Below, one piece after another: positions 26,518-34,691 of a stretch of DNA of 64,000 nucleotides. The stretch is from Pseudocitrobacter cyperus. GTDB taxonomy: Bacteria > Pseudomonadota > Gammaproteobacteria > Enterobacterales > Enterobacteriaceae. The stretch covers positions 1,674,001 to 1,738,000 of the forward strand of contig NZ_JAYMYY010000001.1 in the NCBI RefSeq assembly GCF_039889165.1. Reading direction: 5' to 3'. A model generated the notes under the pieces. The model ran no database searches and was not told the DNA's origin. It saw only the letters and a program-made list of their open reading frames with translations. The position numbers and the translations under genes were made by a program. Positions within the stretch are counted from its first letter, which is position 1; every line of letters starts with the position of its first letter.

Positions 26518-27480
26518 TTATTTCACAAAGCGATCGGTCACGTACTGGCTGTAGTCCGTTGCCGCTGCGGGCACTCGCCCTTGCGCTTTGAGGAACCCGG
26601 CGGTATCGATAATCGCCTTGTTAACCGGGCCGTTGAGTGCAGCAACCTGTTGCTCAGCGGTCAGATAGGTATTGCCCTTCACCAGCCCCGGCACATCCGC
26701 TTCCGGAACACCGCTCAGGCGGGCCAGTTTGCTAATGTTGTCTGGCTGTTTCAGCCACGCTTCCGGGTTATCGATGTAACCACGCTGGGCGTCAATGGCG
26801 CTTTTGGCGAAAGCGCGCACCACATCAGGGTGCTTCTCGGCAAAATCCTTACGCACCACCCACACATCCAGCGTCGGTGCGCCCCACTCCCCCACTTTTT
26901 CGGAGTCAGTCAGCACGTTGCCCTCTTTCTCCAGCTCATTGACCGCCGGAGCCCAGACATAGGCGCCATCAATGTCACCACGCTGCCAGGCGGCAATAAT
27001 CGCCGGCGGCTGGAGGTTTATAATCTGTACCTGACCCGGCTTGATTCCCCAGTGTTTAAGTGCAGCCAGCAGGCTGTAGTGGGTGGTGGAGATAAACGGC
27101 ACCGCAATGCGTTTGCCGATTAAATCTTCCGGTTTGGTGATGCTTTTCTTCACCACCAGCGCTTCAGAATTACCAAGCTGCGAGGCGAGCAGGAATACCT
27201 CAATCGGCACCTGCTGGCTGGCGGCAACGGCCAGCGGGCTGGAGCCGAGGTTGCCAATTTGTACATCGCCAGACGCCAGCGCACGCACGATGCTCGCGCC
27301 GCTGTCAAACTTGCGCCAGTCCGGTTTTGCACCGCTCAATTTGCTGAAAGTATCATCCGCCTGCGCCACCTTGGCGGGCTCTGCGGAGGTCTGATATGCG
27401 ATGGTAACGTCCACTGCCTGCGCCTGAAATGCCATCAGTGCCGCCGCAGCGAAAAGTGAAATACGCGATGAAATTGCCAT
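26518..27480 (-). CDS. tauA: Taurine ABC transporter substrate-binding protein
   Basis: A 320-residue periplasmic protein with a signal peptide ending QAQA (about residue 22), then VDVTIAYQTSAEPAKVAQ. It delivers taurine to TauBC. Length and sequence match E. coli TauA. First gene of the operon, so its upstream region should hold the Cbl/CysB-dependent promoter that acts under sulfate limitation; no site can be fixed by eye. Confidence 0.96.
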   Translation of the reverse strand: MAISSRISLFAAAALMAFQAQAVDVTIAYQTSAEPAKVAQADDTFSKLSGAKPDWRKFDSGASIVRALASGDVQIGNLGSSPLAVAASQQVPIEVFLLASQLGNSEALVVKKSITKPEDLIGKRIAVPFISTTHYSLLAALKHWGIKPGQVQIINLQPPAIIAAWQRGDIDGAYVWAPAVNELEKEGNVLTDSEKVGEWGAPTLDVWVVRKDFAEKHPDVVRAFAKSAIDAQRGYIDNPEAWLKQPDNISKLARLSGVPEADVPGLVKGNTYLTAEQQVAALNGPVNKAIIDTAGFLKAQGRVPAAATDYSQYVTDRFVK

Positions 27481-27615
27481 TGTCTGCTCCCTCTGTGTCT
27501 TGTTATGGGAGCAGTATTTCCGGGCAGCGTAGTTTGATAAAGGAATTAAAAGGTCTTGTTAATGCTTTTTCGTTTTTAGAAAAAAAACGGGATTAGATAG
27601 TTAAAAAGTGGCGAT

Positions 27616-27636
27616 CCCTCTTCCGGCGGAAGAGGG
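27616..27636 (-). terminator. Terminator-like hairpin after mmuM
   Basis: CCCTCTTCC and GGAAGAGGG form a perfect 9-bp stem with a three-base loop, six bases after the mmuM stop. On the minus strand CTTTTT follows after about six bases. It would separate mmuPM from the tau promoter. Confidence 0.65.
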
Positions 27637-27642
27637 AAGAAA

Positions 27643-28569
27643 TCACCCTGCCAGCGCCGCAATATCCGCAGGCGTTGTCCGGCAGCAACCGCCGACAAGC
27701 TTCGTCCCGACGGCCAGCCACTCCGGCAGATGATGGGCTAAGGTGTCGCACGCTTCACCGTGATGGTGCCAGGTTTTGCTCACCGCGTCGTAGTGCTCGC
27801 CTGAGTTTGGATAAACCACCAGCGGCAGCGCGGTCAGGCTGTGCAGATGCCGCAGCGCTTCGGTGGTTTTCTCCAGCGCAATACAGTTGATCCCCACTGC
27901 CACCACCTGCGGATATCGGGCCAGCATCGCCACAACATCACAAAGGGGAGTGCCATCGCTGAGATGTTGCGCATCACGTAGCGTAAAGGAGAACCAGGCG
28001 CGAGCCGCCGGATATTCCGTCAGCAATTCCGCGAGCGCTGAAATTTCGCTAAACGACGGCTGCGTTTCGCAGGCCAGCAGGTCGGCTCCCGCTTCCAGCA
28101 AGGCTTCAACGCGGGGGCGATGGAACGCCTTAAACGCTTCCGCACTACGTTGATAATCGCCACGATACTCGGAGCCATCGGCCAGATACGCCCCATAGGG
28201 GCCGACCGAGCCGGCAACCAGCAACGCGCCCGCCTGCGGATTTTCCGCCAGATACACCGTGCGCGCTTCCTGCGCCAGCGCCACGCTACGGGCAATCAAC
28301 AGGCGGGATTGCGCCTCATCCAGCCCACGCGCGGCAAATCCTGCGGGCGTCGCCTGATAGCTGGCGGTGATTGCCACCCGCGCCCCGGCACGAAAATAAT
28401 CAAGATGCACATCGCGAATCAGGGTCGGGTTTTCCATCAATACTTTCGCCGACCACAGGCTATCCGCGAGGTTACAGCCGCGCCCTTCCAGTTCGGTTGC
28501 CATCGCACCGTCCAGCAGAACGAAAGGTTCGCGCTCAAGAATGGCGGTTAAAGGGTTACTCTGCGACAT
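27643..28569 (-). CDS. mmuM: Homocysteine S-methyltransferase
   Basis: The product (308 residues) transfers a methyl group from S-methylmethionine to homocysteine, giving two methionines, in the cytosol. The zinc cysteines Cys229 (VGINCIA) and Cys295-Cys296 (GGCCRTTP) are all present. It overlaps the mmuP stop by 14 bases, so the two are translationally coupled. In E. coli mmuPM is not next to tau; here the two sulfur-acquisition operons are neighbours. Confidence 0.96.
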   Translation of the reverse strand: MSQSNPLTAILEREPFVLLDGAMATELEGRGCNLADSLWSAKVLMENPTLIRDVHLDYFRAGARVAITASYQATPAGFAARGLDEAQSRLLIARSVALAQEARTVYLAENPQAGALLVAGSVGPYGAYLADGSEYRGDYQRSAEAFKAFHRPRVEALLEAGADLLACETQPSFSEISALAELLTEYPAARAWFSFTLRDAQHLSDGTPLCDVVAMLARYPQVVAVGINCIALEKTTEALRHLHSLTALPLVVYPNSGEHYDAVSKTWHHHGEACDTLAHHLPEWLAVGTKLVGGCCRTTPADIAALAG

Positions 28570-29959
28570 GTTGGATCTCCTGAACAGGCTGACGGGAACG
28601 CGTCAAATAATAAGCGCCATAACAAAGCGCGACAAACGGCAGCCCGCAATAAAGCGCAATGCGCTGACTCGGGTCAAACGCCAGGCCGATACAGGCGACC
28701 AGACAAAGAATAAAGCCGAGCACCGGCACCAGCGGATACCACGGCGCACGGTACTGTAACTCGCTCAGCGCCCTGCCCTGTTGCAGGTGACGACGACGAA
28801 AAACAAAATGCGAGGCGCAAATGCTAAGCCACACCGCCACCACGGCAAAACCGGAAATGGCCGACAGAGCGACAAACACCGTATCAGGCGCGACAATACT
28901 GGAAAAAAGCGCCAGCACACCGCCCAGCATACTGACCGACAGCGCCACCAGCGGCACGCCATTTTTGCTAACGCGGGCAAAACAGTGCGGTAATGTGCGT
29001 TCGTTTGAGAGCGACCATAGCATGCGCCCGGACGCATAAAGCCCCGAGTTCGCCGCCGAGAGGATCGCGGTCAGAATCACAAAGTTAAAAATATCCGCGG
29101 CGTAAGGAATACCGACTTTTTCGAATACCAGCACAAACGGGCTCTTCTCCACCCCGGCCTGCTGCATCGGGATCAGCGCTGCCAGCACAAACACGGTGCC
29201 AATAAAGAAGATGATCAGCCGGGCAATCGTCGTGCGAATGGCAACAGGAATGACTTTATGCGGGTTTTCCGTTTCCCCGGCGGCGATGCCGATAAGTTCG
29301 GTACCGGAAAAGGCGAAATTCACCGCCACCATGGTCATCAGGATAGGCAACCCACCATGCGGGAACCAGCCTTCCGCCGTGAGATTATGCAGACCCGGCG
29401 CCGGGGAGCCATCCTGCATGGGAATGAAGCCGAAGATCGCCGCGCCGCCAAGAATAATAAAGGCAATAATGGTGATGACCTTAACCAACGAGAACCAGAA
29501 CTCCCCTTCGGCAAAGAAGCGCGTTGAAATAACGTTCAGGGAATAAATCAGCACGCAGAATACCAGACACCATGCCCAAATAGGCACCTGCGGGAACCAG
29601 TACTGCATGCAGAATCCAGCGGCGGTAAAGCTGGAACCCAGCGCCACCGTCCAGGTGAGCCAGTAAAGCCAGGCGACGGTATAGCCAGTCGCCGGGCCGA
29701 GATAGCGGGAGGCGTAGAGGTGGAATGCCCCGGTTTCCGGCATCGCCACGGAGAGTTCGCCGAGACACTGCATCACCAGCCAGACCACCAGCGCGCCAAT
29801 CAGATACGCCAGCAGCGTACCTGCTGCACCGGTTGTGGAGATGATATAGCCTGTGTTGAAAAATAGCCCTGTACCAATAACGCCACCCAGCGACAGCATG
29901 ATCAGGTGGCGGGTCTTCATGGTGCGCTTAAGTTGCCCACCTTGTTGTTGTGTTTGCAT
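28556..29959 (-). CDS. mmuP: S-methylmethionine permease
   Basis: A 467-residue inner-membrane amino-acid permease (APC superfamily) with about 12 helices. The N-terminal RTMKTRHLIMLSLGGVIGTGLFFNTGY segment carries the family G-G-IGTG substrate motif. It supplies S-methylmethionine to MmuM. The upstream gap to roxA is filled by a REP array, leaving little room for a long promoter region. Confidence 0.95.
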   Translation of the reverse strand: MQTQQQGGQLKRTMKTRHLIMLSLGGVIGTGLFFNTGYIISTTGAAGTLLAYLIGALVVWLVMQCLGELSVAMPETGAFHLYASRYLGPATGYTVAWLYWLTWTVALGSSFTAAGFCMQYWFPQVPIWAWCLVFCVLIYSLNVISTRFFAEGEFWFSLVKVITIIAFIILGGAAIFGFIPMQDGSPAPGLHNLTAEGWFPHGGLPILMTMVAVNFAFSGTELIGIAAGETENPHKVIPVAIRTTIARLIIFFIGTVFVLAALIPMQQAGVEKSPFVLVFEKVGIPYAADIFNFVILTAILSAANSGLYASGRMLWSLSNERTLPHCFARVSKNGVPLVALSVSMLGGVLALFSSIVAPDTVFVALSAISGFAVVAVWLSICASHFVFRRRHLQQGRALSELQYRAPWYPLVPVLGFILCLVACIGLAFDPSQRIALYCGLPFVALCYGAYYLTRSRQPVQEIQHVAE

Positions 29960-30057
29960 TATGACCTTCTAAACGTATGGACATCTAAACATCCAGGTGA
30001 AGGTAGTGTTATACCGCGTATGTTAGGGAAATGCAAAATGGGGGAAATGTGCGCGCT

Positions 30058-30300
30058 GATGCCCTCACCCCAGCCCTCTCCCACAGGGAGAGGGAGAAAA
30101 CCAGTGCAGAACTTAACAACTGTGCACAATCCGTCCCCTCTCCCTTGAGGGAGAGGGTTAGGGTGAGGGGGAAATGTGCGCACCGATGCCCTCATCCCGG
30201 CCCTCTCCCACAGGGAGAGGGAGAAAACCGGCGCGGAACTTAGCAACTGTGCACAATCAGTCCCCTCTCCCTTGAGGGAGAGGGTTAGGGTGAGTGGGAA
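30058..30300. repeat. Composite REP (BIME-like) array, two units
   Basis: The same unit as at 23.8 kb in the opposite orientation: CCTCACCCCAGCCCTCTCCC-ACA-GGGAGAGGG, GAGAAAACC, AACTGTGCACAAT, then CCCCTCTCCC-TTGA-GGGAGAGGGTTAGGGTGAG. Corresponding points at 30064 and 30191 give a period of 127. It lies between mmuP and roxA, where E. coli gene order is broken. Bases 29960-30057, ahead of mmuP, show nothing else that can be named. Confidence 0.9.
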
Positions 30301-30308
30301 AAGGCGCC

Positions 30309-31430
30309 TTACTCGTCGAAGAACCAATACCCCTGGTTAATCAACGCCGTCAGCTCCTGGGCAAATACCGGGCTATTCAATGCATCGCCCAGCTCCGCTT
30401 TACCCAGCGTCGTATAGCGGGAAAGCGCGTCTGCCGCCTGCGCGTCGGTGACATCCAGCGGTTCGCTGTTCACAAACACGCTGCCACTGACATTCAACAC
30501 GCGCAGCCCGTTCAGACGCACCAGCGACTCGCCGTCAAGCAGCGCCTCAATGACTTCCTGCGGCTCATAAGGCGGTTCTGCCGGGGCAATGTCCAGCTCG
30601 TGGCGCGGCGTGGTAACAAAGCTGCCGAACCACTGTTTAAAATCTTCCGGCTGATTGATCATCGCCGCCATCATGCCGCGCAGGCGCTCCAGTTCATACT
30701 CTTCCACCCGGCCGGCGTGATCGCGCACGGTGAGATCCGGATCGCTGTAGTGCTCGCTACCGAGATCGTTTTCCAGCGCATAGTCGGCGAAGCTGCTGAT
30801 CAGATCGCGACCGTTCGGCCCACGAAAACCGACGGAGTAATTCAGCGCCGTTTCATGAGTAAAGCCGTCATGCGGGAATCCCGGCGGGATATAGAGGATA
30901 TCGCCCGGTTCGAGATCTTCGTCGATGATAGGCTCAAACGGATCGACATGCAGCAAGGCCGGATGCGGGCAGAACTGACGCATCGGCAGTTTGTCGCCCA
31001 CGCGCCAGCGGCGGCTACCCATGCCCTGAATAATAAACACGTCATATTGATCGATATGCGGCCCCACGCCGCCACCCGGCACGGAGAAGGAGATCATTAA
31101 ATCATCCAGACGCCAGTCCGGCAGCACGCGGAACGGACGCACCAGTTCGGCCGACGGTTCATGCCAGTGGTTCACCGCCTGCGCCAGCAGCGACCAGCCC
31201 GTTTCGCCAAGGTCATCAAAATGTTCGAACGGGCCGTTGCTCGCCTGCCATTTACCATTGAAATGGCTTACCAGTCGGCTGTCGACTTCCGGCTCCATCG
31301 CCAGCCCGGCCAGTTCATCCGGCGTAATCGGATCAACAAAATTAGCGAACGCCTTTTTCAGTACAACAGGTTTTTTTTGCCAGTATTTCTCAAGAAATTC
31401 CGGCCAGTTAAGGTTCAGTTGATAAGCCAT
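30309..31430 (-). CDS. roxA: Ribosomal protein uL16 3-hydroxylase (arginine hydroxylase)
   Basis: The product (373 residues, the E. coli YcfD length) is a JmjC-type Fe(II)/2-oxoglutarate oxygenase that hydroxylates an arginine of 50S protein L16. The iron ligands His125 and Asp127 (GPHIDQYDVF) and His187 (FPHDGF) are at the E. coli positions. A C-terminal dimerisation and winged-helix part follows. In E. coli the gene is beside phoPQ and pepT; neither is here, and both flanks of this block carry REP arrays, which suggests relocation. Confidence 0.96.
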   Translation of the reverse strand: MAYQLNLNWPEFLEKYWQKKPVVLKKAFANFVDPITPDELAGLAMEPEVDSRLVSHFNGKWQASNGPFEHFDDLGETGWSLLAQAVNHWHEPSAELVRPFRVLPDWRLDDLMISFSVPGGGVGPHIDQYDVFIIQGMGSRRWRVGDKLPMRQFCPHPALLHVDPFEPIIDEDLEPGDILYIPPGFPHDGFTHETALNYSVGFRGPNGRDLISSFADYALENDLGSEHYSDPDLTVRDHAGRVEEYELERLRGMMAAMINQPEDFKQWFGSFVTTPRHELDIAPAEPPYEPQEVIEALLDGESLVRLNGLRVLNVSGSVFVNSEPLDVTDAQAADALSRYTTLGKAELGDALNSPVFAQELTALINQGYWFFDE

Positions 31431-31606
31431 TTTTTCATACCATCAGTAAGCAAACAGGCCCGATTATACGGAGCAGGCGAAACGCGGCGCTTTGTCATGG
31501 GTCAAGCGCGCGTGATATGTCTTCTACTCTGCCCTGCTTTATGGCTGCTTCCGACAGGGCTCAGAGAACAGGCGAACAGAACTCAGCTAAACAAGCGGCC
31601 GCACCG

Positions 31607-32821
31607 TTAGCGCGTTGCGCAGATCTGCGGATGTTCGCTGGCTACCGCCATACGTAACAGCAGCCGATGACCAATATCATTCTGCCAGTTGAAACTATTT
31701 TGCAGCACCACGATGGCGTTACCGTGTTGTTTATCCAGGCCGATATAGCTGCTGTAGCCGCCAATAAAACCGGATTGATAAAGTAGAGTCTGGCCATAAG
31801 CTGAATACCCCAGCCAGCCCAGAGCCGCCGCATCCTTACCGCTCTGGAAATAGCGGATGGTCATCGCATCAGTGAAAGCGCGGTCAAGCAGCGGGTTTCC
31901 CGAACCGGAGAGGTGTGCCTGTAAGTAGCGCAGCAGGTCGTTGCCCGTCGACCACATCGATGCCGCGCCCACCATATTGTGGCTGAAGCGCCATTCCGGG
32001 ATGACCTCGCCGCGCGCCACAAATTTGGGTTGATCGCCCGCCTGCCCTCGCGCCCGTAGCAGATAGCCGGGTAATTTATCCGGCTGATAGCCCGTATGCG
32101 CCATCTTCAGTGGGGTGAAGATCATCTGTTGCGCCATCCGCGGAATGGTGTTCGATGCGGTCTGCTCCAGCGCATCATCTAAAATGGCATACCCCAGATT
32201 GGAGTAATTCACCGCCACCGCTTCTGGCGCACGGAAGGTGCGAAGATAGTGCTGAAAATCGCCGCGATCCAGATCGTCATAGAACTGTTTACCGGTAAAG
32301 ACGTAGCGCACCAGTTTGCCGAGCATCGGTAAATCGAACACCTGTCTTGGCAGGCCTGCGGTGTGGCTGGCAAGCTGTTCGACGGTAATCTTTTGCGCAT
32401 CCGGGCTGAGCGTTTCCCCATTCGGCAACAGTTCTCCGAGGGTCGAGCGCCATGTCAGCGCCCGGTTTTGCACCTGCACGGCGGCAATTTCCGCCGTCAC
32501 GCCTTTAGTGACAGAACCGACGGCAAACAGGGTGTCACCCGTTACCGGAATACGTTTGTCCGAATCAGTAAAACCGTAGCTAAATATTTGCGGGGGCTGG
32601 CCCTGAGAAATAATACCGATCACCAGGGCGGTGGAGCGATGACGCGCAAAATGGCGGTCAGCGAGCTGCTCAATCTGCGCGGCTAATGGCACATGGCAGA
32701 GTGTTTGCAGCGAGGTATTGCTGTCCAGCGTATCAACGGGATTACTGGAAAGCGAGGAGTGACAGCCCGTCAGGAAAATTCCCGTGCTTAGGAGTAGCGG
32801 TAATTTAAGGGGACGTAGCAA
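31607..32821 (-). CDS. Serine hydrolase lipoprotein, class C beta-lactamase family
   Basis: A 404-residue putative lipoprotein: lipobox LTGC with Cys20, then a beta-lactamase/D-Ala-D-Ala carboxypeptidase fold. SVTK (Ser103, Lys106) is the SxxK motif and YSN in AVNYSNLGYAI is the second motif; the third (KTG-like) is not clear, and the matching region reads LLYQSGFIGGYSSY. That suggests an esterase, peptidase or AmpH-like role rather than an antibiotic-hydrolysing enzyme. The start appears to be TTG at 32821 (GAGTGAG upstream). It lies 176 bases upstream of roxA, same direction. Its substrate is not known. Confidence 0.85.
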   Translation of the reverse strand: MLRPLKLPLLLSTGIFLTGCHSSLSSNPVDTLDSNTSLQTLCHVPLAAQIEQLADRHFARHRSTALVIGIISQGQPPQIFSYGFTDSDKRIPVTGDTLFAVGSVTKGVTAEIAAVQVQNRALTWRSTLGELLPNGETLSPDAQKITVEQLASHTAGLPRQVFDLPMLGKLVRYVFTGKQFYDDLDRGDFQHYLRTFRAPEAVAVNYSNLGYAILDDALEQTASNTIPRMAQQMIFTPLKMAHTGYQPDKLPGYLLRARGQAGDQPKFVARGEVIPEWRFSHNMVGAASMWSTGNDLLRYLQAHLSGSGNPLLDRAFTDAMTIRYFQSGKDAAALGWLGYSAYGQTLLYQSGFIGGYSSYIGLDKQHGNAIVVLQNSFNWQNDIGHRLLLRMAVASEHPQICATR

Positions 32822-32905
32822 AATCTCACTCTTTCCTGGCGCAGGATTATTTTTAGACGCGCAATAATATCGAAACGGTGGGAATAAGGACAGAGTGATT
32901 AAAAA

Positions 32906-32940
32906 GTACGCCGGGTAAGCGCAACGCCACCCGGCAGTAC
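32906..32940. repeat. Classical single REP element
   Basis: GTACGCCGGGTAAGCGCAAC followed by GCCACCCGGCAGTAC is a standard enterobacterial REP: GCCGGG and CCCGGC arms with GTAC beyond them. It lies between the porin stop and the serine hydrolase start and differs from the CCCTCTCCC-type composite units. Confidence 0.85.
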
Positions 32941-32965
32941 AAAGGCATAGAGGGTATGATATTTA

Positions 32966-32984
32966 CGCCAGCCTGCGGCTGGCG
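32966..32984 (-). terminator. Hairpin after the porin gene
   Basis: CGCCAGCC and GGCTGGCG form a perfect 8-bp stem with a three-base loop, nine bases after the porin stop. The downstream side on the minus strand is TAAATATC, A/T-rich but without a long T run. Confidence 0.65.
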
Positions 32985-32993
32985 TTTGGCGCA

Positions 32994-34085
32994 TCAGAAC
33001 TGGTAAACAGCGCCGATACCCACCTGGTTGTCCGTGTTCAGACCCAGTGTGCGCACTTCGTCTTTATCGCTGTCGAGCAGGTTAATTTTATAATCTGCGT
33101 AGACGGCCATATTTTTGTTGAAGTAGTAGTTAGCGCCGACGGAGATGTATTTCACAACATCCGCTTCGCTAAAGCCGTCTTTGCTGGCACGAGACTGCAG
33201 GTACGCCAGGGACGGACGCAGACCGAAATCGAACTGATACTGTGCAACCAGCTCAATGTTTTTGGTTTTGTCGAAGACCACGGTGCCGACATCATAGGTG
33301 CCGCCAGTCATGTTACGGGTTTCTGCGTAGGTTGCCGCCAGATAAAGGCTGTTCGCGTCATACTTCAGGCCGCCCGCCCAGGCTTCGGCATTCTCTGCGG
33401 TGTTGTTGGTCTGCGTCTGCTGTTCAGCAGTACGTTTAGAACCGGAGTAAGCCGCGGTTGCCGCGAAGCCTTCCGCAAATTCGTAAGAGACGGAACCACC
33501 CCAGCCTTCGCCGTTCTGTTTCAGAACATTTGCACGACCGTTGGTGTTCTCACCTTCACCGCCGTTTTTACCCTGGTACTGCACGGCGAAATTCAGACCG
33601 TCAACCAGGCCGAAGAAGCCGTTGTTACGATAGGTCGCCAGGCCATTGGCGCGACCGGTCATAAAGCCATCGGTTGCGGTGTAAGAGTCGCCACCGAATA
33701 CCGGCAGCATATCGGTCCAGGCTTCAACGTCGTAGATAACGCCATAGTTACGGCCGTAATCGAAGCTGCCGTATTCACCGACGTTCAGGCCGGCAAACGC
33801 CAGACGGGTTGCGGTGTCCGCGCCATCTTCGGTTTTGTTGCCCTGAATGTTGTATTCCCACTGACCATAACCGCTTAACTGGTCATTGATCTGCGTTTCC
33901 CCTTTGAAGCCCAAACGAACATAGGTGTTATCGCCATCAGCACCTTTGTTGTCAGAGAAAATATGACGAGCATCAACCTTGCCATATAAATCGAGTTTGT
34001 TTCCGTCTTTGTTATAGATTTCTGCTGCGTGTGCTGCGCCTGCGGCCAGAATGGCAGGAATAACGACTGCGAGAATTTTTTTCAT
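32994..34085 (-). CDS. General porin, OmpC/OmpF/NmpC superfamily
   Basis: A 363-residue outer-membrane porin: signal peptide 1-20 (ending AAHA), mature start AEIYNKDGNKLDLYGKV, GFKGETQINDQLSGYGQWEY, RLAFAGLNVGEYGSFDYGRN, and a terminal IGAVYQF with the C-terminal Phe needed for assembly. It should form 16-stranded trimers that pass small hydrophilic solutes. It resembles NmpC, OmpD, OmpN and PhoE about equally, so no symbol is given. The constriction-loop motif usually reads LPEFGGD; here it reads LPVFGGD, so the acidic residue equivalent to OmpF Glu117 is Val129. An OmpR-like site lies 121 bases upstream. Confidence 0.93.
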   Translation of the reverse strand: MKKILAVVIPAILAAGAAHAAEIYNKDGNKLDLYGKVDARHIFSDNKGADGDNTYVRLGFKGETQINDQLSGYGQWEYNIQGNKTEDGADTATRLAFAGLNVGEYGSFDYGRNYGVIYDVEAWTDMLPVFGGDSYTATDGFMTGRANGLATYRNNGFFGLVDGLNFAVQYQGKNGGEGENTNGRANVLKQNGEGWGGSVSYEFAEGFAATAAYSGSKRTAEQQTQTNNTAENAEAWAGGLKYDANSLYLAATYAETRNMTGGTYDVGTVVFDKTKNIELVAQYQFDFGLRPSLAYLQSRASKDGFSEADVVKYISVGANYYFNKNMAVYADYKINLLDSDKDEVRTLGLNTDNQVGIGAVYQF

Positions 34086-34440
34086 ATTAAGCCACCATCA
34101 TTATATTTAGTTTTAAGAGTATGAAGTGCTAAAAAAGCGTATTCATACGAGCTTCTTTGTGAAGCGCTTTATACGTTATGGAAATACTCAGAAATAAATA
34201 GCCGCAACATGTAACAAAATGTAAAAACAGGATCAAGTTGGCTTATTTAGATAATTAATTCGAAATTAGACAATCCTGATAAAACATTTTATTAACGAGA
34301 TATGATCATGCAATAAAATAGTAAACAAACGATAAACATGACTATTTAGGTAATATAATCCCGGAGGTTATTATCAGGTTAAAAACAAATAGCAAGGGAA
34401 TTAATGAGAAGGGGTAGAGGGAGTGAGTGGGGTTTGTGAG
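34086..34440 (-). promoter_or_regulatory. Porin upstream region
   Basis: About 350 A+T-rich bases between the porin start and the REP array. It holds an OmpR-like box at 34206-34225 and must carry the porin promoter and 5' leader. No small RNA gene such as micF or ipeX could be recognised. Confidence 0.5.
34206..34225 (-). promoter_or_regulatory. OmpR-binding-like site upstream of the porin gene
   Basis: The minus strand reads TTTACATTTTGTTACATGTT, matching the E. coli ompF F1 site (TTTACTTTTGGTTACATATT, from memory) at 17 of 20 positions. It is 121-140 bases upstream of the start codon, compatible with an ompF-like promoter and leader. Osmolarity-dependent control by EnvZ/OmpR is inferred. 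Confidence 0.6.
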
Positions 34441-34445
34441 CATTT

Positions 34446-34687
34446 TCCCCCTCACCCCGGCCCTCTCCCACAGGGAGAGGGAGAAAACCGGCGCGGAACT
34501 TAGCAACTGTGCACAATCCGTCCCCTCGCCCCTTTGGGGAGAGGGTTAGGGTGAGGGGGAAATGTGCGCACCGATGCCCTCACCCCGGCCCTCTCCCACA
34601 GGGAGAGGGAGAAAACCGGCGCAGAACTTAGCAACTGTGCACAATCCGTCCCCTCGCCCCTTTGGGGAGAGGGTTAGGGTGAGGGTG
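34446..34687. repeat. Composite REP (BIME-like) array, two units
   Basis: Two near-identical units with corresponding points at 34451 and 34579 (period 128), the same composite as at 23.8 and 30.1 kb and in the orientation of the latter. Each has CCGGCCCTCTCCC-ACA-GGGAGAGGG, AACTGTGCACAAT, then CCCCTCGCCCC-TTT-GGGGAGAGGG. The array ends within five bases of the HlyD-type gene stop. Confidence 0.9.
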
Positions 34688-34691
34688 CCCC

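Noticed and set aside
30058..30300. CRISPR array suggested by regularly spaced repeats at 30.1 and 34.5 kb
   Set aside because: The whole 128-base unit, including the would-be spacer, is repeated, and no cas gene is present; it is a composite REP.
23702..30327. Small frames over the REP arrays (for example 23702-23887, 29906-30148, 29959-30327) encoding PHPGPLP-type peptides
   Set aside because: They are translations of repeated palindromes and appear wherever the element lies.
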